From positions 104,667,849-104,731,848 of the forward strand of contig NC_050104.1 in the NCBI RefSeq assembly GCF_902167145.1: a stretch of DNA of 64,000 nt, in the 5' to 3' direction. This stretch comes from Zea mays (Eukaryota > Streptophyta > Magnoliopsida > Poales > Poaceae). Of this stretch, positions 1-11,459 are shown one piece after another; within the stretch, counting starts at the first letter, position 1, and each line of letters begins with the position of its first letter. The notes beneath the pieces were generated by a model. That model saw only the letters and a program-made list of their open reading frames with translations. It ran no database searches and was not told the DNA's origin. Position numbers and translations under genes: made by a program.

Positions 1-273
1 GCTTTTATGTATAAGGGTGAGGCATCTAGCTCTAGGCAATCAACCCGTGCTAAATTGCCTAAGAAGAAAACTCCTATTGCATCAAATGAACCTAATATTT
101 CATTTAATACTTTTGATGCATCTTATGTGCCAACTAACAAATCAGGCAAAGTAGTTGCCAAATATGTTGGGGGCAAACACAAGGGGTCAAAGACTTGTGT
201 TTGGGTACCCAAGGTACTTGTTTCTAATGTGAAAGGACCCAAGACCGTTTGGGTACCTAAGAACAAGGCCTAA
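1..273 (+). pseudogene. Ji-A gag, C-terminal end (partial)
   Basis: Open frame from the window edge to the TAA at 271-273; the ATG at 7 is internal, not a true start. It is the last ~90 residues of a SIRE-lineage copia Gag (capsid/nucleocapsid precursor), with the basic stretch and the repeated WVPK motifs (CVWVPKV and TVWVPK) that also close the Gag of Ji-D. In whole relatives Gag is ~900 residues, so about nine tenths is outside the window. The stop is followed within ~25 bases by the start of the pol frame in another phase. Marked as a pseudogene because its partner pol is broken; this fragment itself shows no lesion. Confidence 0.85.
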
Positions 274-296
274 AATTGTTTTGTAGGTTTATGCAT

Positions 297-3200
297 CCGG
301 GGGCTCAAGTTGGATCATTGATAGCGGGTGCACAAACCACATGACAGGGGAGAAAAGAATGTTCTCCTCCTACGAGAAAAACCAAGATCCCCAACGAGCT
401 ATCACATTCGGGGATGGAAATAAAGGTTTGGTCAAAGGACTTGGTAAAATTGCAATATCACCTTACCATTCTATTTCCAATGTTTTTCTTGTAGATTCTT
501 TAGATTACAACTTGCTTTCTGTTTCTCAATTATGTAAAATGGGTTACAACTGTCTTTTTACGGATATAGGTGTTACTGTCTTTAGAAGGAGTGATGATTC
601 AGTAGCATTTAAGAGAGTGTTAGAGGGTCAGCTATACTTAGTTGATTTTAATAGAGCTGAACTCGACACTTGCTTAATTGCTAAGACTAACATGGGTTGG
701 CTCTGGCATCGCCGACTAGCCCACGTTGGGATGATGAATCTTCATAAGCTTCTAAAGGGAGAGCATATTTTGGGACTAACCAATGTTCATTTTGAGAAAG
801 ACAGGGTTTGTAGCGCATGTCAAGCAGGGAAGCAAGTTGGTGTTCATATCAAAAAGATTAGAAGCGACAACGGGACGGAGTTCAAGAACTCACAAATAGA
901 AGGCTTTCTTGAGGAGGAGGGCATCAAGCATGAGTTCTCTTCTCCCTACACGCCACAACAAAATGGTGTAGTGGAGAGGAAGAATAGAACTCTATTGGAC
1001 ATGGCAAGGACCATGCTTGATGAGTACAAGACTTCGGATCGGTTTTGGGCCGAGGCGGTCAACACCGCTTGCTACGCCATCAACCGGTTATATCTTCACC
1101 GAATCCTCAAAAGACATCTTATGAACTCCTCACCGGTAGAAAGCCCAATGTTTCATATTTTAGAGTCTTTGGTAGCAAATGCTTTATTCTTGTCAAAAGA
1201 GGTAGAAAATCTAAATTTGCTCCTAAGGCTGTAGAAGGCTTTTTACTTGGTTATGATTCAAACACAAGGGCATATAGAGTCTTTAACAAGTCCACTGGAC
1301 TAGTTGAAGTTTCTTGTGACATTGTGTTTGATGAGACTAACGGCTCTCAAGTAGAGCAAGTTGATCTTGATGAGCTAGATGATGAAGAGGCTCCATGCGT
1401 CGCGCTAAGGAACATGTCCATTGGGGATGTGTGTCCTAAGGAATCCGAAGAGCCTCCACAAACACAAGATCAACCATCTTCCTCAATGCAAGCATCTCCA
1501 CCAACTCAAGATGAGGATCAAACTCAAGATGATGATGATGAAGATCAAGAGGAGCCACCTCAAAAGGAGGACAATGATCAAGGGGGAGATGCTAATGATC
1601 AAGACAAGGAAGATGATGAGGGTCCAAGACCGCCACACCCAAGAGTCGATCAAGCAATCCAACGAGATCACCCCGTGAACACCATCCTCGGCGACATTCA
1701 TAAGGGGGTAACCACTCGATCTCGTGTTGCTCATTTTTGTGAACATTACTCTTTTGTGTCTTCTATTGAGCCATACAGGGTAGAAGATGCATTAAGGGAT
1801 TCGGATTGGGTGTTGGCAATGCAAGAGGAACTCAACAACTTCACGAGGAATGAGGTATGGCATTTAGTTCCACGTCCTAACCAAAATGTTGTAGGAACCA
1901 AGTGGGCCTTTCGCAACAAGCAAGATGAGCATGGTGTGGTGACAAGGAACAAAGCCAGACTTGTGGCCAAGGGGTATTCACAAGTCGAAGGTTTGGATTT
2001 CGGTGAAACCTATGCACCAGTAGCTAGGCTTGAGTCAATTCATATATTACTTGCCTATGCTACTTACCATGGCTTTAAGCTTTATCAAATGGATGTGAAA
2101 AGTGCCTTCCTCAATGGACCTATCAAGGAGGAGGTCTATGTTGAGCAACCTCCTGGCTTTGATGATAGTGAGTACCGTAACCATGTTTATAAACTCTCTA
2201 AGGCGCTTTATGGGCTCAAGCAAGCCCCAAGAGCATGGTATGAATGCCTAAGAGAATTTCTTATCGCTAATGGCTTCAAAGTCGGAAAAGCCGATCCTAC
2301 ACTATTCACTAAAACTATTGCAAATGATTTGTTTGTATGCCAAATTTATGTTGATGATATCATATTTGGGTCTACTAACAAATCTACTTGTGAAGAATTT
2401 AGTAGGATCATGATACAAAAATTCGAGATGTCAATGATGGTGGAGTTGAAGTATTTTCTAGGATTTCAAGTAAAGCAACTCCAAGAGGGCACCTTCATTA
2501 GCCAAACGAAGTACATTCAAGACATACTCACCAAGTTTGGGATGAAGGATGCCAAGCCCATCAAGACACCCATGGGAACCAATGGGCATCTCGACCTCGA
2601 CACGGGAGGTAAATCCATAGATCAAAAGGTATACCGATCGATGATAGGATCTTTACTCTATTTATGTGCATCTCGACCAGATATTATGCTTTCCGTATGC
2701 ATGTGTGCAAGATTCCAAGCCGATCCTAAGGAAGTTCACCTTAGGGCCGTAAAACAAATCTTGAGATATTTAGTTTATACTCCTAAGTTTGGCCTTTGGT
2801 ACCCCAGGGGATCCACTTTTGGTTTAATTGGTTATTCCGATGCTGATTGGGCAGGGTGTAAGATTGATAGAAAGAGCACATCAGGGACTTGCCAGTTCTT
2901 GGGAAGATCTCTGGTGTCTTGGGCTTCAAAGAAGCAAAATTCTATAGCTCTTTCTACCGCCGAAGCCGAGTATATTGCCGCAAGCCATTATTGCCGCAAT
3001 TGCTTTGGATGAGGCAAACCCTTAGGGACTATGGTTACAAATTAACCAAAGTTCCTCTCCTATGTGATAATGAGAGTGCAATCCGCATGGCGGATAATCC
3101 CGTTGAGCATAGTCGCACTAAACACATAGCCATTCGATATCACTTTTTGAGGGATCACCAACAAAAGGGGGATATCGAGATTTCTTATATTAACACCAAA

Positions 3201-3299
3201 GAACAATTAGCCGATATCTTTACCAAGCCACTAGATGAACAAACATTTACCAAACTTAGGCATGAGCTAAATATTCTTGATTCTAGGAATTTTGGTTGA
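297..3299 (+). pseudogene. Ji-A pol polyprotein, broken
   Basis: Order of domains: short aspartic protease remnant region (IDSGCTNHM near 320-345), pre-integrase HHCC zinc region (H-R-R-LAHVG near 705-730, CSACQ near 811), integrase, reverse transcriptase (YVDD near 2350) and RNase H (SDADWAGC near 2838, TAEAEY near 2957). This is the Ty1-copia order, integrase before reverse transcriptase. Three lesions are visible against Ji-D: an in-frame loss of about 75 residues near 840 that removes the first catalytic Asp region of integrase; a 1 bp frameshift near 1108-1113 in an A run; and a 1 bp frameshift near 2991-2997 in RNase H. The remaining frame closes at 3297-3299. The pol frame begins just after a TAG at 294-296. 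Confidence 0.88.
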
Positions 3300-4044
3300 T
3301 ATTTTGCACACATAGCTCATTTATATACTTTTGATCATCTCTCTTTCATGTGCTATGACTAATGTGTTTTCAACTGAATATTATGCTAAGTCATAGATTG
3401 AAAGGGGAAATGGAGTCTTCGGCGAAAGACAAGGCTTCCACTCCACTCTATCGAATTATTCATCCTTCGTCGTCGCTCCGCAACGCTCTCCAAACTGGTA
3501 TAATCTTCACTCACATATTATTTACCAAAGCGAGAGAAAGTAAAGGGCTTATATTTCACTCACAAGTATCCGTTTTTGGCGATTCATGCCAAATGGGGAG
3601 AAAGTATTAGCCCAAAGCAAAAGGACCGCACCACCACCAATTTCAAAAATATAGTCTTTCAAGTTTGTGTTAAGAGAAGATTTTTTTCAATTGGTAGCTT
3701 ATTTGTGATATAATTTCAAATTGGTATACCCTATTCAAAATTAATATATAAAACCCTCTTGAACACTAAGAGGAGGATTTCATTAAGGGGGAGTTTTGTT
3801 TAGTCAAAGGAAAAGCATTTGAAACAGGGGGAGAAAATTTCAAATCTTGAAAATGCTTCTCAAAATCTTATTCATATACCTTTGACTATTTTCAAAAGAT
3901 TTTTGAAAAAGAATTTCCAAAAGAATTTGCAAAAACAAAACAAGTGGTGCAAGCGTGGTCCAAAATTTTAAATATGAAGAAAGCCATCCATGCATATCAA
4001 GTAGAAATAAATATTGGTTTAATTCTAAGTAACCTTTGCACTTA
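3300..4044 (+). other. Ji-A 3' noncoding region
   Basis: No long open frame. This is the region between pol and the polypurine tract, interrupted by the solo LTR and resuming at 7403-7482. It matches the minus-strand equivalent in Ji-D (49066-49930). A block near 3398-3450 begins attgaaagggg and resembles the start of an LTR without being one. No envelope-like gene was seen. The last five bases (4040-4044, ACTTA) are the TSD of the inserted solo LTR. Confidence 0.75.
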
Positions 4045-7000
4045 TGTCACACCCGGTTTTAGATGGCAAACCGAATGCGAACCATGTACGTGCCAGGATC
4101 AGTTATTCACGTACACAGCGGTTACATAACATGGACATCATCACACAGTGCTCAAAATAGTATTAAAAAAGGGAAATAATAGTCGATTACATCATACGTC
4201 TGAGACGTCCATATAGTCTTTACAATAAATCAAAGTGCGGAAAAGAAACGTAGATAAACGCGGCCTACACAGGCAGCCGACTGGGGGTTGCCGCTAACCC
4301 ACACCTAGAACTCGTTGTAGTCTTGGAACTCCTGGAAGTCTCCTTCCACAGCTTCATCTTCGCCTGAGCAGTGGTTGCAATGCTGACAACCTGGGGATGG
4401 GGGGGTTTGGTGTGTAGAGCAAGGGTGAGTACACATCAACATAATCAGCAAGTATCCTGTTTGGCTGTAGTGGACTAGCTTTATGTGGGGATAAGTCAAG
4501 CAGTTGCTTTTAGTTGGTCAGATTATTATTTACTAATAGAAAGCCAGGTTTTAGCATTAACCCAAGTTATTAGCCCGATGTACCCTTTCCAAACGGAAAG
4601 AATACCACTTACCAGCACCATAGTCATAACCAGAACCATCGATCTCATAGCCACCGGTAAACCAAAATGTCTCTGATCAAGTACCACTAATCACTGGAGC
4701 TCCCTTGGCCGCTCATAACCGCGAGCACGACTGATATATCAGTTTTCAAACACTCTGTAGAGGTTGTGCACTTTACCCACAAGCCGTGATTCCCACTCTG
4801 CTCGGAGAGAGCTACTCCCCATTGACCACTACCTAGGTGGCCTAGCAGGGCATCACTACGTAGCCTTTACAAAGATTCCCCGGGGCTGTAGCCACCCGTT
4901 AGGTTTCCTAAATGCACCGCACTCCTCCCCAAGGGGCGAACCCAAACTTGGCAGAGCGAGCCGCATACACCAGCCCCATTGACGGCACGACGGCTAAGTG
5001 AACTACACCCCGGATCCTCTAATTATTCAGCTAAGGGCATCCCATTCCACCCTCATGGTTGCACTGTTTTCCCGGGCGGTCATCCATAGAACAGGTCCTT
5101 ACGGAGAGGCACTCGAGAAACCGCTCGAGCCCCCTTAAAGGCCACAAGTACAACATCATAATAAGAGAAGGGAAAACAGCGTATCATAGATAATCTCATC
5201 ATGTTCATTGATTAGAGTTTGAGCAATAGCATAAAGCTAGACAATAATAATCCAACCCAAATAGGTAAACAAGGACATGGATAACCAAAGCTAGTCAATA
5301 CTTAGGCATAAATGTGTAAAGCGGGAGGTGAATTAAAGAATGAATAGGACAGAGATAGGTCAAGGGGCACTTGCCTCCACCAACCGACTGCTGCTCAGGG
5401 GCTTCTCCTGCGAGTTCCTCGAGCTCTTCGACCGGATCGTTCTCTATGCGATTGCAAGCATACATACATCCATCCATTCAAATTAGGAAACAAACAGTAC
5501 ACCATACAAGAGAACAAATGAAGTAAATATGCATAGAATACCACATACGATAATAAACTTACCATGGTTAGAAAGAAATGAGAAAAGGTCTCGCGAGAGT
5601 TAAAGCTTATGCCCGAGACGCACTATGGGTTGATGAATAACTAGATGTCACGTGCTCTAATTCCAATTGGTTCTAACAAAAGAATTAGCTACATGCACTA
5701 ATGTAAACGTGACCACTTTTAGTAGATTATCATTGAATGAGATAGACGATTAGCTATACAAATTAACTGACGTGACCAATTTCCAAATTGAGACTCCTAT
5801 CTTATTAATACGAACAACGGGATTAGCGCGCATAGGACACGGGGGGGGGGGGGTAGACGGGGCATCTGGGGTAGACGGGGCACGACGGGTCGTGCCAAGG
5901 CACGCGCACTACGCAAGCACGCGCGCGAGACCGCACGCACACGCCACGAACTAGCCGTGCGCACGTCGGGGCCGAGCGCTAGCCGAGCTCAAAGCCGCGC
6001 ACTAAAGGCACGCTGGGCCGAGCTCGAGGCCACGCCGGGGCCGTCACGACGCGAGTGAGGCACGGCGGGGCGAGCGGGCGAGCACGGCGCACGGGCGGGG
6101 CGAAGCACGGGCGGGGCGAGGGCACGGTCGGGGCCGGGACGGCCCAGGGCCGAGGCGGGCGCGGCCGAGCCAGGCGTGGGCGCGGTGGGTACGGCCGAGC
6201 CGGGGGCGGGGCGGCCGAGCGGGGCTCGCGCGGGGGCGGCCGAGCCGGGGCAGCCGGGGCGCGGCGAGGGGCGGGCTCGCCGGAGCGAGGCGCGCCGGGG
6301 CTGGGGGGCACAGCCGAGGCGGGGCGGGGCGGCCGAGCGCGGGGCGGGGTCGACGCGAGCTCGCCGGAGGGCCGGGCGGGGCGAGGCGGCCGAGGCCGGG
6401 CGGCCGAGCCGAGCTCGCCGGAGAGCGGCGCGGGGAGGGCGGGCGCGGGGGAGGCCGGGGCCGGGGCCGGGGCCGGGGCCGGGGCCGAGCGCGACGGGGG
6501 CGGGGCGGCGCGGAGCGGCCGGGCGCGGGCGGCCGAGGGCGGCCGGGGCCGGGGCCGAGCCCGCCGGAGGCGGCCGAGCTCGCCGAGCCGGGGGCGGCCG
6601 AGGGCGGCGCGGGGAGGGCGGCCGAGCGGGCGGCCGAGCGCGGGGCGGCCGAGGGCGATCGGGCGCGGGGCCGGTCGGGCGCGGGCGAGGCCGGGGCGGC
6701 CGGGGCCGAGGCCGGGGGCCGAGCTCGCCGGAGCGGCCGAGCTCGCCGGGGCCGAGGCGAGCGCGCCCATGGCGCGGGGACGGGGGACGCCGGCGGGAGG
6801 GAAGGAGGAGGGAGGGGAGGAGAGGAGGGAGGAGAGGGGGAGAAACCTCACCGGAGAGGGAGGCCGGCGCGGCGGCGGCACCGGGGAGGGGCGGCGGCGG
6901 CGCGGGGCCGGGATGGGAGCGGCGGCGGCTAGGGTTAGGGTGAGGGAGAGAGAGAGAGGGGATGACGAGCGGGGCCCGCGGGGAGGGGATTTTTGGAAAA

Positions 7001-7397
7001 AAGAAAAAAGGGAGGGGGTGCACGGCTGGGAAGGGAAGGGGGCGGCTGGGCCGCCGCAAGGCCCACGCGGGGGGGGGAAGGGGGGGCTGGGCCGAAAATG
7101 GGGAAGGAAGGAGGGAGGGAGAAAGAAAAGGTTTTCTTTTTCTAAAATCTAATTTCCTCTAGATGAATGCTTTCACATTTTTAAACAATCAAAAAGTATG
7201 CATGGTTCGGCATGGTGCATCACCCAAAATAAAGTATTTTAAGGTTTTGCTTACACGAGGTCTAAAGCCAAAACCCGCTATAACTTTGGAAAAGATCAAG
7301 GTTTAGCGAGGGGAAAAGGGAAAAAGGAAAGGGTAACGCCTGAATTTGGTGAGAGAAAAGAAGAAAAAAATTCTACCCCCAAATTCAGGGCGTTACA
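4045..7397 (-). mobile_element. Solo LTR of a long-LTR gypsy-type retrotransposon
   Basis: 3353 bp, bounded by TGTCACACCC on the left and GGGCGTTACA on the right (TG..CA on either strand), flanked by the perfect 5 bp TSD ACTTA (4040-4044 and 7398-7402). The sequence on either side joins into the uninterrupted 3' noncoding region of Ji-D, which proves the insertion. There is no internal domain, primer site or second LTR, so it is a solo LTR left by LTR-LTR recombination. Read on the minus strand it starts TGTAACGCCC, a start I associate with Tekay/Del-type gypsy LTRs; that family call and therefore the strand are inference. The centre is extremely GC-rich (see separate entry). Open frames in it are by-products of composition. 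Confidence 0.85.
5841..7105. repeat. GC- and CpG-rich low-complexity core of the solo LTR
   Basis: Starts with a run of 13 G at 5841-5853 and continues as gc-rich sequence built from ggggc, ggccgag, gagctcgccgg and cggcggcg units, including five tandem GGGGCC hexamers at 6457-6486. CpG is dense throughout. Several open frames over 250 codons exist on both strands (for example 6055-7152 + and 5989-7059 -) but they encode only Ala/Arg/Gly/Pro low-complexity sequence and are not supported as genes. Probably U3/R/U5 sequence of the LTR. Confidence 0.8.
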
Positions 7398-7468
7398 ACT
7401 TACATTATGCAAACTAGTTCAATTATGCACTTATACATTTGCTTTGGTTTGTGTTGGCATCAATCACC

Positions 7469-7482
7469 AAAAAGGGGGAGAT
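7469..7482 (+). other. Polypurine tract of Ji-A
   Basis: A5G5AGAT purine tract lying directly 5' of the 3' LTR that begins TGAAAGGG at 7483. It would prime plus-strand DNA synthesis. The same tract adjoins LTRs at 12232-12245, 24553-24566 (-) and 49052-49065 (-). Confidence 0.85.
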
Positions 7483-8617
7483 TGAAAGGGAAATAGGCTC
7501 AATCCTTTTCCTAATTGATTTTGGTGGTTGAATTGCCCAACACAAATATTTGGACTAACTAGTTTGCTCTAGACTATAAGTTTTACAGGTGCCAAAGGTT
7601 CACAATAAACCAATAAAAAGACCAAGAAAGGGTTCAAACAAAGAGAGCAAAAGACAACCAAAGTGTGCCCTGGTCTGGCGCACCGGACTGTCCGGTGTGC
7701 CACCGGACAGTGTCCGGTGCACCAGGGAACCCAAGTCTGAACTTGCCACCTTCGGGAATTCTGGGAGCCACTCCGCTATAATTCACCGGACTGTCCGGTG
7801 TGCCAGCGGAGTAACGGCTACACAGCGCCAACGGTCATCTGCAACGAGCAGTTAATGCGCTACAGTGCGCGCAGAAGTCAGAGCAGAGCCAGAAGGCGCA
7901 CCGGACAGTGAACAGTGACTGTCCGATGGCCCAGCTGTCAGAAGCTCCAACGGTCAGAACCCAACGGCCGGGTGACGTGGCTGGCGCACCGGACTGTCCG
8001 GTGCGCCATGCGGCAGCAGCCTTCACCAACGTCTATTTTGGTGGTTGGGGTTATAAATACCCCCAACCACCCACCATTCATTGCATCCAAGTTTTCAGCC
8101 TTCACACCTCATACAAGAGCTATAGCATTCAATACAAGACACAAAACAAAGAGATCAAATCCTCTCCCAAGTCCAGAATCACTCCAACCAAATTAGTGAC
8201 TAGAGAGAGAGACAATTGTGTTCTTTTGAGCTCTTGCGGTTGGATTGCTTTTCTTCTTCCTTCTTTCTTGATTCCAACTCAATTGTAACCAAGGCAAGAG
8301 ACACCAATTGTGTGGTGGTCCTTGTGGGGACTTAGTGTCCCGTTTGATTGAGAAGAGAAGCTCATTCGGTCTAAGTTGAGTGAGGGAAAGGGTTGAAAGA
8401 GACCCGGTCTTTGTGACCACCTCAACGGGGAGTAGGTTTGCAAGAACCAAACCTTGGTAAAACAAATCACCGTGTCATCCGCTCTTATTCGCTTGTGATT
8501 TGTTTTCGACCTCTCTTTCAGACTCGCATTTAATTCTAACGCTAACCCGGCTTGTAGTATGTGCTTATGTTTATAAATTTTAGATTTGCCTATTCACTCC
8601 CCTCTAGGCGACTTTCA
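7483..8617 (+). repeat. 3' LTR of Ji-A
   Basis: 1135 bp, from TGAAAGGGAA to CGACTTTCA, matching the Ji-D LTR but about 180 bp shorter. U3 holds several palindromes of the CACCGGAC-N-GTCCGGTG type (7678-8010 region). A TATA box lies at 8052-8059. The end has the conserved TTCACTCCCCTCTAGGCG block. The adjoining sequence after 8617 belongs to another element. Confidence 0.85.
8052..8059 (+). promoter_or_regulatory. TATA box of Ji-A 3' LTR
   Basis: TATAAATA in a conserved context (GGTTATAAATACCCCCAACC) about 40 bp after the last U3 palindrome. The same arrangement occurs in every LTR of this lineage in the window. In the 3' LTR it would drive outward transcription. Confidence 0.6.
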
Positions 8618-11459
8618 CTTATCGACATGGCGAGAATGATGCTTGGAGAGTTCAAGACGCCCGAGCGGTTTTGGTCGGAAGCTGTGAACACAGCTTGCCA
8701 CGCCATAAACCGGCTCTATCTGTATCGCCTTCTCAAGAAGACCTCATACAAACTCCTTACCGGTAACAAACCCAATGTCTCTTACTTTCGTGTATTTGGG
8801 AGCAAATGCTACATTCTGGTGAAGAAAGGTAGACATTCTAAATTTGCTCCCAAGGCAGTAGAAGGGTTTTTACTAGGGTATGAATCAAATACAAAGGCAT
8901 ATAGGGTCTTCAACAAATCATCAGGATTAGTTGAAGTCTCTAGCGATGTTGTATTTGATGAGACTAATGGCTCTCCAAGAGAGCAAGTTGATCTTGATGA
9001 CATAGATGACGATGAAGTTCCAACGGCCGCAATACGCACGATGGCGATAGGTGATGTGCGACCATAGGAACAACAGGAGCAAGATCAACCATCTTCCTCT
9101 ACAATGGTGCATCCCCCAACTCAAGATGATGGATAGGCACCTCAAGAAGAGGAGCGAGATCAAGGGGGAGCAAAGGAAGATCAAGTGATGGAGGAAGAAG
9201 CACCACGGGTCCCCCCAACTCAAGTCCGAGCGTCGATCCAAAGACATCACCCCGTCGATCAAATTCTGGGTGACATCAGCAAGGGAGTAACCACTCGCTC
9301 ACGCTTAGCTAACTTTTGTGAGCATTACTCGTTTGTCTCTTCTATTGAGCCTTTCAGGGTAGAAGAGGCCTTGCAAGATTCGGACTGGGTGTTGACCATG
9401 CAGGAAGAACTCAACAACTTCAAGAGAAACGAAGTCTGGAGCCTAGTGTCACGTCCAAAGCAAAATGTTGTGGGAACCAAGTGGGTGTTCCGCAACAAGC
9501 AAGACGAGCACGTAGTGGTGACAAGAAACAAGGCTCGACTTGTGGCAAAAGGTTATGCCCAAGTCGCCAGGTTTGGATTTCGAGGAGACTTTTGCTCTTG
9601 TGGCTAGATTAGAGTCAATTCGAATTTTGTTAGCCTATGCTGCTCACCATTCTTTTAGGCTGTTCCAAATGGACGTGAAGAGCGCTTTCCTCAATGGGCC
9701 AATCAAGGAGGAGGTATACGTAGAACAACCCCCTGGCTTTGAGGATGACAGGTATCCCGACCACGTGTATAAGCTCTCTAAGGCGCTCTATGGACTTAAG
9801 CAAGCCCCAAGAGCATGGTATGAATGCCTTAGAGATTTCCTTATTACTAATGCTTTCAAGGTTGGGAAAGTCGATCCCACTCTTTTTACAAAGACTTGTG
9901 ATGGTGATCCCTTTGTGTGCCAAATTTATGTCGATGACATAATATTTGGTTCAACTAACCAAAAGTCTTGTGAGGAGTTTAGCAGGGTGATGATGCAGAA
10001 ATTCGAAATGTCGATGATGGGCGAGTTAACATACTTCCTTGGATTCCAAGTGAAGCAACTTAAGGACGGTACCTTCATCTCCCAAACGAAGTATACTCAA
10101 GATCTTCTCAAGAGGTTTGGGATGAAGGACGCCAAGCCCGCGAAGACACCGATGGGAACCGACGGACATGTCGACCTCAACAAAGGAGGTAAGTCTGTTG
10201 ATCAAAAGGCATACCGGTCCATGATAGGTTCATTACTTTATTTATGTGCTAGTAGACCGGACATTATGCTTAGGGATGGTAGTGGGTAAGGTACCCAGTG
10301 AGCACACGAAGCCATACCCATACCCACTAGGAAAAAATTGACCCATACCCACTACCCATCATGGGTACAAAATTACGCCATACCTATACCCACCATGGGT
10401 AGCGGGTACCCATCGGGTACCCATACCCATTAACATTACGATAGACATGATCATTTGAATCGCAAAAATAAGTACCAACAAAACAAATGTATCGAACCCA
10501 ACATAATTTTATCACAGGTTGGATGCCTGGTGCATCCGTGCGTGGTGCCCTGGACGGCTGGACCCCTGGTGGCCGTGTTAGGTATTAGGGTTAGCAAATA
10601 GCGAGAGCAAATTCATTTTATATGAGACATATAAATCCGGACCCACGTGTCATATATTAGCGGGTTCCCCATCGGGTAGCGGGTATGGGGCAACCGAGAA
10701 CATACCCACGCCCACCGTACCCGATGGGCATAACAAATGACCCAATAAAATACCCATGGGTATTAAAATCCGCCATACCCGTGCCCTAATAGGGTTTTTA
10801 CCCATCGGGTTTCGGGTTTCAGGTACCCATTGCCATCCCTAATTATGCTTAGTGTATGCATGTGTGCCAGATATCAATCCGACCCCAGGGAATGTCACCT
10901 TGTGGCCGTTAATCGAATTCTTCGATATTTAGTTGCTACGCTGTGCTTCGGGATCTGGTATCCAAAGGGGTCTACCTTTGACTTAATTGGATATGCAGAC
11001 TCCGATTATGTCGGGTGCAAGGTTGATAGGAAGAGTACATCAGGGACGTGCCAATTTCTAGGAAGGTCCCTGGTGTCCTGGAGTTCTAAGAAACAGACAT
11101 CTGTTGCCCTATCCACCGCTGAGGCCGAGTATGTTGCCGCAGGACAGTGTTGCACGCAACTACTTTGGATGAGGCAAACCCTCCGGGACTTTAGCTACAA
11201 TCTGAGCAATGTCCCACTCCTATGTGACAATGAGAGTTCAATCCGCTTGGCGGATAATCCTGTTGAGCACAGCCGCACTAAGCACATAGACATCCGACAT
11301 CACTTCCTGAGGGATCACCAGCAAAAGGGAGATATCGATATTTATCACATTAGCATCGAGAACTAGCTAGCCGATATCTTCACCAAGCCGTTGGATGAGA
11401 AAACATTTTGCTTGTTGCGAAGTGAGCTAAATGTCTTAGATTTGCGTAACTTGGATTGA
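8618..11459 (+). pseudogene. Opie-B pol (integrase C-terminus, reverse transcriptase, RNase H), broken
   Basis: Frame starts in integrase after the catalytic Glu region (LIDMARMMLGEF), continues through the acidic linker, reverse transcriptase (YVDD near 9930, inside [14 protein letters not shown]) and RNase H ([12 protein letters not shown] near 11116; LLCDNESS near 11217), closing at TGA 11457-11459. Lesions: TAG at 9065-9067 and at 9134-9136 in the linker; a 1 bp insertion near 9566-9570 that shifts frame before the reverse-transcriptase core; a 571 bp hAT element plus its 8 bp duplication splitting the frame before RNase H; TAG at 11364-11366 near the C-terminus. No functional product is expected. 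Confidence 0.87.
10271..10841. mobile_element. Non-autonomous hAT element (571 bp)
   Basis: Terminal inverted repeats begin TAGGGATGG at both ends (right end read as CCATCCCTA), continuing imperfectly for about 25 bp. Flanked by the perfect 8 bp TSD ATTATGCT (10263-10270 and 10842-10849). Removing the element and one TSD restores the Opie pol frame across the site, as in Opie-C. Both subterminal regions are rich in short gggtaccc / acccatac repeats, as usual for hAT transposase binding. No open frame of note, so mobilisation would need a transposase from elsewhere. Confidence 0.92.

Larger units (their letters stand above)
1..8617 (+). mobile_element. Ji-A: Ji-like Ty1-copia (SIRE lineage) retrotransposon, 5' end outside window
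   Basis: Plus-strand LTR retrotransposon seen from the end of gag through pol, a 3' noncoding region, the polypurine tract and the 3' LTR. Its proteins match those of Ji-D (47732-57246) residue for residue over long stretches, so the two are one family. The 5' LTR and most of gag lie left of the window. It is interrupted by a solo LTR at 4045-7397. Its 3' LTR ends at 8617 directly against integrase sequence of another element (Opie-B), so Ji-A inserted into Opie-B; the TSD, probably CTTAT at 8618-8622, cannot be confirmed without the left end. pol carries three lesions, so this copy is not autonomous. The name Ji rather than Opie is my best recollection. Confidence 0.88.

Noticed and set aside
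5979..7162. Several long overlapping open frames on both strands (up to 365 codons)
   Set aside because: They sit in the GC-rich core of a solo LTR, encode only Ala/Arg/Gly/Pro low complexity, overlap on both strands and have no domain. Stop codons are rare there by composition alone.
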